From: Gp13-AA77 sp036521995 | GTDB lineage: Bacteria; Acidobacteriota; Terriglobia; UBA7540 | DNA length: 21,989 nucleotides | Assembly: GCA_036521995.1 (NCBI GenBank) | Contig: DATDGR010000344.1 | Span: 1 to 21,989, forward strand | Direction of reading: 5' to 3' | Shown here: piece by piece, positions 6,749-14,466 of the stretch | Layout: each line of letters starts with the position of its first letter | Position numbering within the stretch: the first letter of the stretch is position 1 | Program-made: the position numbers and the translations under genes | The notes under the pieces: model-generated | Told to the model about the DNA's origin: nothing | The model's database searches: none | What the model saw: the letters and a program-made list of their open reading frames with translations, nothing else

Positions 6749-8380
6749 TGCCGCCTCCACAAACGTCACCTTGTTGATCTCGCGCAGGGTGGTGACGCCT
6801 TCGCGGACCTTCTCAAGCGCGGATTCCCGCAAGGTGACCATGCCCTCCCGTCGCGCCACCCGGCGCAATTCGGACGTGGGCCGCTTTTCCAGGATCAGCT
6901 CCCGCACCGAGTCGGTCAGCGCCAGAATCTCGCCGATAGCGGTGCGCCCGCGGAAGCCGGTGAAGCTGCACTGCGGGCAGCCACCGCCTTCATAGAACAC
7001 CGCGTCCTGCCAGGCCGCCGGGTCCAGACCCGATTCTTCCATCTGCCCGGGCGGAAGCTCGGCCGGGCGCTTGCATACCTCGCAGATGAGCCGCACCAGG
7101 CGCTGCGCCAGGATGCAGTTGAGCGCTGAGACAAAGTGGTAAGGCTCAACGCCCATGTTGAGGAACCGGCTCAGCACATCCAACACGTTGTTGGCGTGCA
7201 CGGTGGTGAAAACCAGGTGTCCGGTGAGCGCCGACTGAATGGCGATCTGGGCCGTCTCGTTGTCGCGGATCTCGCCCACCATGATCTTGTCCGGGTCATG
7301 ACGCAAAATCGAACGCAGCCCCCGAGCGAAGGTCAGTCCCTTCTTCTCGTTCACGGGAATCTGGGTGACGCCCCGGATCTGGTACTCCACCGGATCTTCG
7401 ATGGTCACGATCTTATCTTCGTCGCTCTTGATCTCGGAGAGCGCCGCGTAAAGCGTGGTGGTCTTGCCGCTACCGGTGGGGCCTGTGACCAGCACCATGC
7501 CGTAGGGCTCGCGGATAAACCGGCGCAAGCGCTTCAGCTCGCGCTCGGACAGGCCCAGGACATCGAGCCGCAACTGGCGGAACTTCTCGCTCAAGGACTC
7601 CTTGTCGAGAATACGGAGCACGGCGTCTTCGCCGTTGATCGACGGCATGATCGACACACGGAAATCGATGGAACGGCCGCGATACCGTACCCGGAAGCGT
7701 CCGTCCTGGGGCACGCGGCGCTCAGCAATGTCGAGCTCGGCCATAACCTTGATGCGGGTGATCAGGTTCGACTGGAATTCCTGCGCCAAGGGTCGCATGG
7801 CTTCCTGCAACACGCCGTCGATGCGATTCTTCACCACCACGGCGTTGTCATGGCTCTCGATGTGAATGTCGCTCGCCCGACGCTCCAGTCCGGCAAAGAG
7901 GATGGAATCCACCAGCCGGATCATGGGACTCGACTCACGGTCCTCAACCAGCGACTCGAGCGAAAGACCTTGCTCTGCGTTCTCCTCTCCTTCACGGATG
8001 ACGTCGATGCGGAAGTCTTCCGTGGCCTCGTCCAGCACGCGCCTGGAAGGCTCGGTGTTCTTGAGGGCCTCGCGGACCTGACTGACGGCCGCAACTTGGA
8101 TATGCAAGCGGCGCCCGAGCCTGGTCTCGAGCTCATCCAGGCGCTCCAGGTCTGTCGGATCGCCCACCGCCACCGTCAGATCGCCATTCTCGGAGGCGAG
8201 CGGCAGAAACTCGTAGCGCACCATCAGATCCAGCGGAATCGAACTGAGAAGGTCCTTATCCAGAATGAACTGGCGCAGATCGGCAAAAGGGAACCGATAG
8301 CGGTCCGCAAGCTGGCGCGCCTGCTCCAGCTCGAGCTCGAGATTCGGCGGTGCAACGGCTACAGTCGGTGTCTCACCCAC
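6743..8380 (-). CDS. gspE: GspE/PulE-type secretion ATPase
   Basis: This encodes 545 residues from GTG 8380, with GAGGA six bases upstream. The N-terminal GspE/MshE-type domain covers about 1-110. The ATPase domain has the ASDIHIE motif (169-175), Walker A GPTGSGKT (300-307), the Asp box TIEDPVEY (326-333), Walker B IMVGEIRD (366-373) and the His box ending TTVHAN (392-397). Four cysteines in CxxC pairs (433/436 and 468/471) form the zinc-binding element typical of GspE and PilB. All key residues are present, so it should be an active hexameric motor driving pseudopilus assembly at the cytoplasmic face. The zinc element marks it as an assembly, not a retraction (PilT), ATPase. Whether GspE or PilB is the better name cannot be settled by motifs alone; the surrounding secretin and pseudopilins favour GspE. 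Confidence 0.93.
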   Translation of the reverse strand: MGETPTVAVAPPNLELELEQARQLADRYRFPFADLRQFILDKDLLSSIPLDLMVRYEFLPLASENGDLTVAVGDPTDLERLDELETRLGRRLHIQVAAVSQVREALKNTEPSRRVLDEATEDFRIDVIREGEENAEQGLSLESLVEDRESSPMIRLVDSILFAGLERRASDIHIESHDNAVVVKNRIDGVLQEAMRPLAQEFQSNLITRIKVMAELDIAERRVPQDGRFRVRYRGRSIDFRVSIMPSINGEDAVLRILDKESLSEKFRQLRLDVLGLSERELKRLRRFIREPYGMVLVTGPTGSGKTTTLYAALSEIKSDEDKIVTIEDPVEYQIRGVTQIPVNEKKGLTFARGLRSILRHDPDKIMVGEIRDNETAQIAIQSALTGHLVFTTVHANNVLDVLSRFLNMGVEPYHFVSALNCILAQRLVRLICEVCKRPAELPPGQMEESGLDPAAWQDAVFYEGGGCPQCSFTGFRGRTAIGEILALTDSVRELILEKRPTSELRRVARREGMVTLRESALEKVREGVTTLREINKVTFVEAAG

Positions 8381-8448
8381 GGTCTTCCTCTTCTTTCCTC
8401 ACTCACGCTTGCCGGTCGCGTCACGCTTCACCGTGTCCGTTACGACGC

Positions 8449-8742
8449 TCACCGCGAGTTAGTCGTCAAAGCGCCCATGAACTCGTTGAACTTCCGATCC
8501 TGAGCGTCCAGCCGCTCCCGCTGCAGCTCAAGCTCCGAACGGCCGAGGCGGGCAACCGCCCGGACAAAGGGTTCCAACGCTCGAATGCGGCGGTCCGTCT
8601 CGCGGAAGCGCTCGTCTGTCTCACGGAAGCGACGGTCGGTTTCACGCTGCAACTCTCGATGCTCTTGAAGGAGCTCTTGCATGCCCGCTTCAAACTTCGC
8701 CTGCCCGTCGAGAACAAACTGCATGGTCCTTTCAATATCCAT
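8449..8742 (-). CDS. Small coiled-coil protein inside the secretion block
   Basis: This encodes 97 residues from ATG 8742, with GGAAT eight bases upstream. It begins MDIERTMQFVLDGQAKFEAG and continues as charged helix. The seven-residue unit RFRETDE / RFRETDR repeats at about 38-51, pointing to a coiled-coil. No signal peptide or membrane segment is visible, so it is probably cytoplasmic and oligomeric. I do not recognise a named function. Similar short proteins starting MDIERTMQF seem to me common in Acidobacteriota genomes outside secretion clusters. A link to the machine therefore rests only on its position between the GspF and GspE genes (56-bp and 68-bp gaps). Confidence 0.7.
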   Translation of the reverse strand: MDIERTMQFVLDGQAKFEAGMQELLQEHRELQRETDRRFRETDERFRETDRRIRALEPFVRAVARLGRSELELQRERLDAQDRKFNEFMGALTTNSR

Positions 8743-8798
8743 GAGTTGATTCCGAGTTCCGCCGCGGACCAACGACCGGTGGTGCGCGTCACGGCCTT

Positions 8799-10001
8799 CT
8801 AGCCTACCTGCCCTGCCAGCGAGAACAGCGGCAGGTAGAACGCTACCAACACGAACGCCACCACGATCGCGATCAAGGCGATCATGATGGGATCAACCAG
8901 TGAGATCAAGGTGGACAAGTCAACGTTCACGTCTTCTTCAAAAAACTCGGCCATGCTTTCCAGCATTCCGGTCAAGGCCCCCGTGCCCTCGCCGATCTCC
9001 ATCATGTCCATGGCGGCGTCCGGGAAAAAGCCGCTCATGCGCAGGCTGGCCGTGAGCGATTTGCCACCCGTGACTTCCTTCTGGGCGGCTCCAATCGCCT
9101 GCACCAGCAGCGGGCTGGTGACGGATTGCCGGGCTGTCTCGAGGGCCGCCACCACCGGCAGACCGCCCTGCAAGAGGGTGCCAAAGGTGCGCGCGAACTC
9201 AGCCACTGAAAACTTCAGCAGGAGCTTTCCCACAATGGGCTGGCGATACTTGAAGCGGTCCCAGGCTAGTCTCACCTCCGGCGACTTCCACAACTGACGC
9301 GCACCCAGAAAGATCAGCACCACCGCCGCCAGGAAAGCCCAGGCGTATTGCCGGAAGGCCACCGAGAGATTGATGACAAACAGGGTGAGGGGAGGCAGCT
9401 TGACCTGCAGGTCGGTATAAAGCTCGGCGAAGCGCGGAACCACGAACCCCACCACAAAACTGATCAGGACGGAGAGAAAAACCAGCAAAAACGCCGGGTA
9501 GATGAGGGCCGCCAGAAACCTCTTGCGGAAACCGCGGCTGATCTTCTGATAGGTCACGTATTGGGCCAGCACCTTGTCCATGCTTCCGCTGCGCTCGCCG
9601 GCGCGCAGGGTGGCGCAGTAGATCTTGGGGAACTTGCCGCAAGCCTCGAACGCCTCCGAGATGAGCACTCCTGAGCGGACGCGGTCTCGAACGTCCTCGA
9701 GGGCTTCGCGCAAAGCCTCGCTGCGGGTCTGGCGGGCCAGTAATTCCAGCGACTTGTGCAAGGGGAGACCGGATTTCGACAGGGTCAGAAACTGCTGGTT
9801 GAAGATAACAAAGTCGTCCGCTTTGATCTTCTTTTTCCGGCCGCTGCGCAGCCGTGCTTCGAGCCCCCCCTTGGTTTGGACGGCGAAGATGTAAAAGCCC
9901 TGCGAGGCTAGCCGCTGGCGCAACTCGGCTTCTGACGCCGCCCGCTCCGTCTGGCTGACGACGCGTCCCGTAGGAGTCCCTAGCTTGCAAACGAAGTCCA
10001 T
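8799..10001 (-). CDS. gspF: GspF-type inner-membrane platform protein
   Basis: This encodes 400 residues from ATG 10001; the ribosome binding site is weak. The length and layout match GspF/PilC. A small N-terminal domain (1-45) is followed by two repeated T2SSF domains (about 62-184 and 265-387). These show the paired motifs FNQQFLTLSKSGLPLHKSLE and FARTFGTLLQGGLPVVAALE, and the GERSGSMDK and GEGTGALTG loops. Three membrane helices lie at about 162-187, 219-236 and 371-393. The protein is the core around which pseudopilins are extruded, and its N-terminal domains contact the GspE ATPase. Nothing is missing. Confidence 0.92.
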   Translation of the reverse strand: MDFVCKLGTPTGRVVSQTERAASEAELRQRLASQGFYIFAVQTKGGLEARLRSGRKKKIKADDFVIFNQQFLTLSKSGLPLHKSLELLARQTRSEALREALEDVRDRVRSGVLISEAFEACGKFPKIYCATLRAGERSGSMDKVLAQYVTYQKISRGFRKRFLAALIYPAFLLVFLSVLISFVVGFVVPRFAELYTDLQVKLPPLTLFVINLSVAFRQYAWAFLAAVVLIFLGARQLWKSPEVRLAWDRFKYRQPIVGKLLLKFSVAEFARTFGTLLQGGLPVVAALETARQSVTSPLLVQAIGAAQKEVTGGKSLTASLRMSGFFPDAAMDMMEIGEGTGALTGMLESMAEFFEEDVNVDLSTLISLVDPIMIALIAIVVAFVLVAFYLPLFSLAGQVG

Positions 10002-10064
10002 GGAAGACCGTAGTTAGTAAGTGAAACGTCGAATGTCGGCGTTCTGGCCAGCCTGCATCCCTGG

Positions 10065-10106
10065 CATACCACCTGCCAACTACGACCTACCTCTGCTGAC
10101 CTACCA
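10065..10106. repeat. Second tandem degenerate heptamer array
   Basis: On the plus strand there are six adjacent 7-mers: CATACCA, CCTGCCA, ACTACGA, CCTACCT, CTGCTGA, CCTACCA, consensus near CCTACCA. It lies between the GspF gene and the second pseudopilin gene. As in the array at 6707-6748, its last unit contains the stop codon of the upstream gene (10101-10103). Confidence 0.55.
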
Positions 10107-10586
10107 AGTGTTGTAGATCGTCCCGTCCAGCGCCTCGGAAGTCGATCCGCTGTGGACGTCTACCACGCCGGTGGCGTTCTGATCCGGCGGAACCGGGACC
10201 TGTTCGATGTCCGGCTCCCAGGTATCATTCGTGCCAGTAATCGGATCGACGGGAATGGCATGCAGGTAGCCGCCGTCCACCAGCTCCTGCAAGGATTCCG
10301 GCGGCTTTTGCTTATCGACCGTATATTCGTCGATCACCGACCGCATGGTGTAGAGATCATCCTTCAGCACGGCTTCCCGCGAGCGCTGAATGGCGGTTCG
10401 ATAGGCGGGAAAGGTGATCGAGACAAGAATCAGGATCACCGCCATCACCATGCTCAGCTCAAGCAGCGTAAAGCCTCTTTGAGACTTGTGGTCACGCCGC
10501 TCCAGCCCAAGCCGTCCCTGGGCATTCATCCGCATGAGTCCGGTTCCGCTTTCCCCGCCTTCGTTCTGAGGGTGCGCGTCTTTCAT
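10101..10586 (-). CDS. GspG-like pseudopilin (second of two)
   Basis: This encodes 161 residues from ATG 10586. Internal ATGs at 10535 and 10529 would give leaders of 21 or 19 residues before the cleavage site, more normal for prepilins, and GGAAC lies upstream of them. The prepilin motif is SQRG|FTLLELSMV with the conserved Glu5, then a hydrophobic helix ending in ITFPAYR. The C-terminal domain carries ELVDGGYLHAIPVDPITG, the hallmark of GspG-type pseudopilins, and ends in ALDGTIYNTW. Prepilin peptidase would cleave it; that enzyme is not encoded here. It follows the other pseudopilin gene by 17 bp, so the two are surely co-transcribed. Confidence 0.87.
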   Translation of the reverse strand: MKDAHPQNEGGESGTGLMRMNAQGRLGLERRDHKSQRGFTLLELSMVMAVILILVSITFPAYRTAIQRSREAVLKDDLYTMRSVIDEYTVDKQKPPESLQELVDGGYLHAIPVDPITGTNDTWEPDIEQVPVPPDQNATGVVDVHSGSTSEALDGTIYNTW

Positions 10587-10603
10587 TTTCGTGCTCGCGA
10601 GTG

Positions 10604-11083
10604 CTACCAATCCGAAAACTGGCTACCGTCTAGAGCAACACCCTGGGACTGCGTGTAAACGTCGAAAACGTTCTCGCCGCCCCAGGACTTCGAATCCGGA
10701 TCATCCTGCATCGAACGCATGCCCCAGGTCGCCGTGCCCGTCATGGGATCGACCGGAATCTTGCGTAAGAACTTGTACTTGGTCGTGCCGGGGCCCTTCA
10801 GCACCACACCTTTCACCAGGGTATCGAGATCGGGCGGGTAGCCAAAGGTATTCGCTTCCACCGGAATCATCCCGTGGTCGGAAAAATCCTTGTAACGGTC
10901 GATGGCCTCCCGGAGCTCGCGCAAGTCGCGGTGCAGCTCGTATTCGCGCAGACGCTCGGCATGAACCCGGGCAATCGGCAACGCCGCTCCCGCCAGGATC
11001 GCCATGATCGCCATGGTGGCAATCAGCTCCACCAGCGTGAAGCCATTTCGCGCTCGGCTTCTCACTTGTCCACCCATCCTCAT
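10604..11083 (-). CDS. GspG-like pseudopilin (first of two)
   Basis: This encodes 159 residues from ATG 11083. The 14-residue leader MRMGGQVRSRARNG is basic and ideal for prepilin peptidase, with cleavage before FTLVELIATMAIM; Glu5 is present (Glu19). After the helix come the charged HRDLRELREAIDRYKD segment, the FLRKIPVDPMTG motif of GspG and a C-terminus ALDGSQFSDW. That end closely resembles the end of the next pseudopilin, so the pair probably arose by duplication. Candidate major pseudopilin of the machine; which of the two is major cannot be told from sequence. The gene is 35 bp downstream of the secretin gene. Confidence 0.88.
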   Translation of the reverse strand: MRMGGQVRSRARNGFTLVELIATMAIMAILAGAALPIARVHAERLREYELHRDLRELREAIDRYKDFSDHGMIPVEANTFGYPPDLDTLVKGVVLKGPGTTKYKFLRKIPVDPMTGTATWGMRSMQDDPDSKSWGGENVFDVYTQSQGVALDGSQFSDW

Positions 11084-11118
11084 ACGAATCCGATTGCGGC
11101 CCGCTACAGCGGCGTTCC

Positions 11119-12903
11119 CTAAGGCACTCCTAGATTCGGTCCAACCGCGGGACCCGCCCCACCCGATACCGTCGCGGCCGTCTGCGGTGCGACCTCCGGC
11201 AAACGGATGACGTGCGGATTCAGCATGATCAGAATTTCGTTATCCGTCACGTTGCGCGTGGTCTCGGAGAACAGGTACTTGACAACGGGTATATCGCCCA
11301 AGCCGGGGAGGCCACCCACCGTATTGGTTGTTTCCCGGTCGATCAAGCCGCCCAGCAGGCTGACTTCACCTTCCTGAAGCTCGATATCGTGCTCGATGCT
11401 CCGCTGGCCAAAGATAGGCTGGGACAGGCCGCCCCCCAGGCTCTCCGTGCCGGCCTGCGTCAGAATCTCCACCTTGGCGTGCAACGCGATCTCTCCCACC
11501 GCCGTGAGGTGAGGCGTAATTTCGAGATTGACGCCGATATCCTGATATTGGAACTGCGTACTCGCCAGCAGACCGACGCCTCCGGTGGTGGTGCCGGTGC
11601 TGCCAGTAAAGGAGGGCAAGAAGCTGCCCGTGGCGTAAGGGATTTTGCTGCCGATTTTCAGCTTGGCCGTGGCCCCGTCGGTGGCGCGCACCTGCGGGTT
11701 CTCAAGGACCTTGGTGGTGGCGTCGCTCAGCAAGGCGGTGGCGGTGGCGCTGGGCAGAGCCAGCGCGAAGTCGGCCGGGTTGAGAAAGGGCAAGTGCGTT
11801 CCACCCAAGGGAGTGAAGCCGGGCGTGGTGGTGGTCGTGCTTCCGTTCGGGCCTGTGATGGTGATGGTGTTGGGGTTGGGCACGATGTTCAGGTTTGTGA
11901 CCGGGATCACCCCGAGTGTCGTCATGCGGTTGCGATCGGCCTCCAGAATGGTCACATCGATGAGGATTTCGGCCTTGCCGAGGTCGAGGCTCTTGATGAT
12001 CTGCCCCGCCGCCGCCACTCGGTCCGGAGTGTCGCGGACAATGATGGAATTCGAGCTCGGATTATCGATGATGTGCTGCAGGCCCAGAACCTGCCGCAGA
12101 GCCGTTGAGATCTGGGTGCGGTCGGCCGGCGCCAAAGGATTCGAGAGATGAAAAGTCTGGACCTCGTCCTGTTCGTATTCCCGGCGGTTGGTGGGCGAAT
12201 CCGGAATGATCAAGATGGTGTTGGAGCTGATCGGTTTCCAGAAAACGTGCGCCTCGTAAGCCGCCGCCTGGAGCATGTCTTCCAGCTTCACGTTGGTCAA
12301 GTCCAGCGACATGGGTTTGGGCTGGAAGTCAAAGTTGAACACAACGTTGAGGTCGGCGAACTTGCCGAGCGCCTCAAACACGCGCTTACTGTCCGCGGTA
12401 AGATGAAAGTGAGTGATGGGCTCTGTAGGCAAAGGCTTCAACTGAACGCCGGTGGGCGCGGCGGGTTGTTCCGGGGGTTTCAGGGCTTGCTGGAGAGCTT
12501 TCTCCCGAGACGCCTTGGCCGCGGCCTGCTGGGCCAGCACGCGGGTGAGCTCCTGCTTCGCGCGCTCGTTGCTGGGATCGATCCTGGCCGCGGTCTGCAG
12601 TTCTCCCACGGCTTCATCGGTGCGGCCCTCAGCCAGCAGCTCAAGTCCCCGATTCAGGTGAAAGGTTCCCGATTTCGTCCGGGCGAGCTTAATGCTGATA
12701 ATGTACCTGGGGTTTTCAGGCGACTGTTGCAGGGCTTTCTCGTAATCGATGATGGCGGTGTCGTAGTCCTTGCGGAGCTCGGCCTTGCGGCCTTCTCGAT
12801 AGGTTTCTGCAGCCGGATTACAACCCACCGTAGACAATACCCAGACGGCACCACCCGCCGCGGCCAGCGCGCGACCCCAGCGCATCCTTGACTGTGATAT
12901 CAA
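11119..12903 (-). CDS. gspD: Secretin (GspD/PilQ-like) lipoprotein with N-terminal TPR region
   Basis: This encodes 594 residues. I chose TTG 12903 because AGAGG lies 7 nt upstream; ATG 12885 gives the same mature protein but its only purine-rich stretch touches the start codon. A lipobox LSTVGC with Cys28 ends the signal peptide. Residues 30-135 hold tetratricopeptide-like helices (TYREGRKAELRKDYDTAIID, LLAEGRTDEAVGELQTAARI). Next are an STN/N0-like domain (about 162-232), an N1-like domain (about 245-308, ending SLDLGKAEILIDV) and the secretin barrel (about 395-567). The barrel carries NPQVRATDGATAKLKIG, IGVNLEITPHL and the signature SLLGGLIDRETT through GLPGLGDIPVVKYLF. It forms the outer-membrane channel. 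TPR plus lipid anchor may replace a separate pilotin (inference). Confidence 0.92.
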   Translation of the reverse strand: MISQSRMRWGRALAAAGGAVWVLSTVGCNPAAETYREGRKAELRKDYDTAIIDYEKALQQSPENPRYIISIKLARTKSGTFHLNRGLELLAEGRTDEAVGELQTAARIDPSNERAKQELTRVLAQQAAAKASREKALQQALKPPEQPAAPTGVQLKPLPTEPITHFHLTADSKRVFEALGKFADLNVVFNFDFQPKPMSLDLTNVKLEDMLQAAAYEAHVFWKPISSNTILIIPDSPTNRREYEQDEVQTFHLSNPLAPADRTQISTALRQVLGLQHIIDNPSSNSIIVRDTPDRVAAAGQIIKSLDLGKAEILIDVTILEADRNRMTTLGVIPVTNLNIVPNPNTITITGPNGSTTTTTPGFTPLGGTHLPFLNPADFALALPSATATALLSDATTKVLENPQVRATDGATAKLKIGSKIPYATGSFLPSFTGSTGTTTGGVGLLASTQFQYQDIGVNLEITPHLTAVGEIALHAKVEILTQAGTESLGGGLSQPIFGQRSIEHDIELQEGEVSLLGGLIDRETTNTVGGLPGLGDIPVVKYLFSETTRNVTDNEILIMLNPHVIRLPEVAPQTAATVSGGAGPAVGPNLGVP

Positions 12904-13018
12904 TCCGGCACCTCTCAAGTGATTATCCTCGATCGACACCAGCAAGGCAAGCCGAGCCGGCCATCCAAGGCCAAAGGCTTCGGCGCTTGAAGGCCGCGTG
13001 GGGTCTCGCCGAATTCTG

Positions 13019-13048
13019 GACCCGTGGACCATGACCGGTCCGCGGGTC
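13019..13048. repeat. Strong 12-bp inverted repeat in the HEAT-secretin gap
   Basis: Arms GACCCGTGGACC and GGTCCGCGGGTC pair at 11 of 12 positions around a 6-nt loop. Neither strand has a T-run after it, so it is not a classical intrinsic terminator. It lies in the 310-bp untranslated gap 12904-13213. In that gap I see no credible gene and no clear promoter. Confidence 0.5.
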
Positions 13049-13213
13049 AACCTGAGAGACCGCTGGCAGGAAACGAGAACAAGGTTCCGTCTCTTTCGAC
13101 TTTCCGTTAGACGTGTGAAACTCCCAAGGGTTTGTATCCCGGAACTGTATCGCCGGATCAAGAAACGGGAAGATCGCGCCCAGGGGTAGCATCCGGAACA
13201 CTTCTGCGGCCTT

Positions 13214-14416
13214 CTACTGATTGGGCGCCGCGGCGTTGTTGAGCAGTTCGGTGGCGAGTCCGCTGACAGCCTGATCGGGGTCCGAGGCCGCCTGCTGAAT
13301 GATCGCCTTGGCGTCGGTTCGCTGCGATATGGATTCCAGCACGCTCAGACGCTGGGCAGCGTCGCCATCGTTGAACACCTGATGGAGCAAGTCGATCGAT
13401 TCGGATCCGGGGTGCCGGCCAATCGCCTGAACGGCGTAGTCCCGCAAGCTGCTGTCCTGGTCGTTAAGCGCGTCCCGCAGGGCCCCCATCACCGCCCTCT
13501 GATCGATGTCTTCGTCCTGATCCATGAATTGCAAGGCGCGGAGGCGAGGCACACCATCGCCATTAATAATCACGTCCTCCAACGCGTCGAACGCCTCTTT
13601 CGGGCCCAGTTTCACCACTTCGCGGAACCCCGCATCCTGCTCGGCCGGATCGGCGCTCAGCAAGTGGGCGCGCCATAGGCTACGTTGCGCCTGCGACACC
13701 GCTGACTGGGCCGTCTGCGTTGAGTTGCCGAGATCGATCGCGGCTCCTGCGGTCGCGCTCAGGATGACGACGCGGGCCCGGCTTACGCCTTCGGGCGAAT
13801 TAAGCCTCCCAAACAGCGCGTAGTTAGCTCCGCCCAGCAGATTCCGGATGGCGTCACCTACGGGAACGTTGGAGAATTGTACCGAAGCCATCTGTCCCAC
13901 TTCCGACAAACCCCGGACATCAAGCCCGGTCCGATGCCCGACCTCTTGAAGGACCTGGGACAGGGACACCTTTTGAGCCGTCACGCTCAGTTTGCCGCCG
14001 GCGTAGTCGACTTTCAAAGTGGGTGGAGTTTGCGCCGGAGGCTGAGCTCCAGGGGACACAACCTGGGCCGGCGGAGCTACAATCGGGGCGGCCGGAGGCT
14101 GCGCTGGACCTGACTGCGACGGCTGGGCCTCCGGAGGATACCTGCGGTCCAGCGGAGGCCGCACCCGGACCCCGGGGGGAAAGCGCCCTCCTGGGGGCAA
14201 CACCCGGTCGATCGGCACCCCATCCTGTCCTCCGGGATCCGGGTTCTGGTTTGTTTGCGGGGTCTTCGGATCCTGTACCTGAGCCAGCGCCTGGGAAAGG
14301 CCGATCGCGAACAGGAGGGATGGCAGGAGCAGGAACAGTTTGCCACGGCCGAGCCCAGTTGGCCGGCATTTTACGTTCCGCGCGGAAAGCGACGCTTCCG
14401 GTAACCGGCCGCTCAT
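13214..14416 (-). CDS. Exported protein with Pro-rich linker, STN-like domain and HEAT-type repeats
   Basis: This encodes 400 residues from ATG 14416, with AGGTGG nine bases upstream. A signal peptide (about 24-45, ending SQALA) is followed by a Pro/Gln-rich stretch to residue 132. Then comes a domain of about 70 residues (133-203) with LSQVLQEVGHRTGLDVRGL and VQFSNVPVGDAIRNLLGG. This is the pattern of the STN/N0 domain found at the N-terminus of secretins. Residues 245-395 are repeated helical pairs of HEAT/armadillo type (VPRLRALQFMDQ, SSLRDYAVQAIGRH, AAQRLSVLESISQ). It is the first gene of the block and should be periplasmic. Because STN domains pack against secretin N-domains, a role in secretin assembly or gating is likely but inferred. 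No named gene recognised. Confidence 0.8.
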   Translation of the reverse strand: MSGRLPEASLSARNVKCRPTGLGRGKLFLLLPSLLFAIGLSQALAQVQDPKTPQTNQNPDPGGQDGVPIDRVLPPGGRFPPGVRVRPPLDRRYPPEAQPSQSGPAQPPAAPIVAPPAQVVSPGAQPPAQTPPTLKVDYAGGKLSVTAQKVSLSQVLQEVGHRTGLDVRGLSEVGQMASVQFSNVPVGDAIRNLLGGANYALFGRLNSPEGVSRARVVILSATAGAAIDLGNSTQTAQSAVSQAQRSLWRAHLLSADPAEQDAGFREVVKLGPKEAFDALEDVIINGDGVPRLRALQFMDQDEDIDQRAVMGALRDALNDQDSSLRDYAVQAIGRHPGSESIDLLHQVFNDGDAAQRLSVLESISQRTDAKAIIQQAASDPDQAVSGLATELLNNAAAPNQ

Positions 14417-14437
14417 AACCGAATTCCACCTGGGCTC

Positions 14438-14466
14438 ATTGTGACATGCCGCAGACTCAAACTCAA
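14438..14466 (-). promoter_or_regulatory. Candidate sigma-70 promoter of the secretion block
   Basis: On the minus strand TTGAGT (14461-14466) and CACAAT (14438-14443) are separated by exactly 17 bp; each matches the consensus at four of six positions. Transcription would start near 14431, leaving a leader of about 15 nt that still contains AGGTGG before ATG 14416. Confidence 0.35.

Noticed and set aside
7136..8503. Plus-strand open frame of 455 codons opposite the GspE gene
   Set aside because: It mirrors the whole ATPase gene, whose motifs are unambiguous. Long antisense frames are expected in GC-rich coding DNA, and the translation shows no domain or signal.
12923..13201. Minus-strand frame of 92 codons between the HEAT and secretin genes
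   Set aside because: No ribosome binding site, composition unlike neighbours, contains the inverted repeat, and no recognisable motif.
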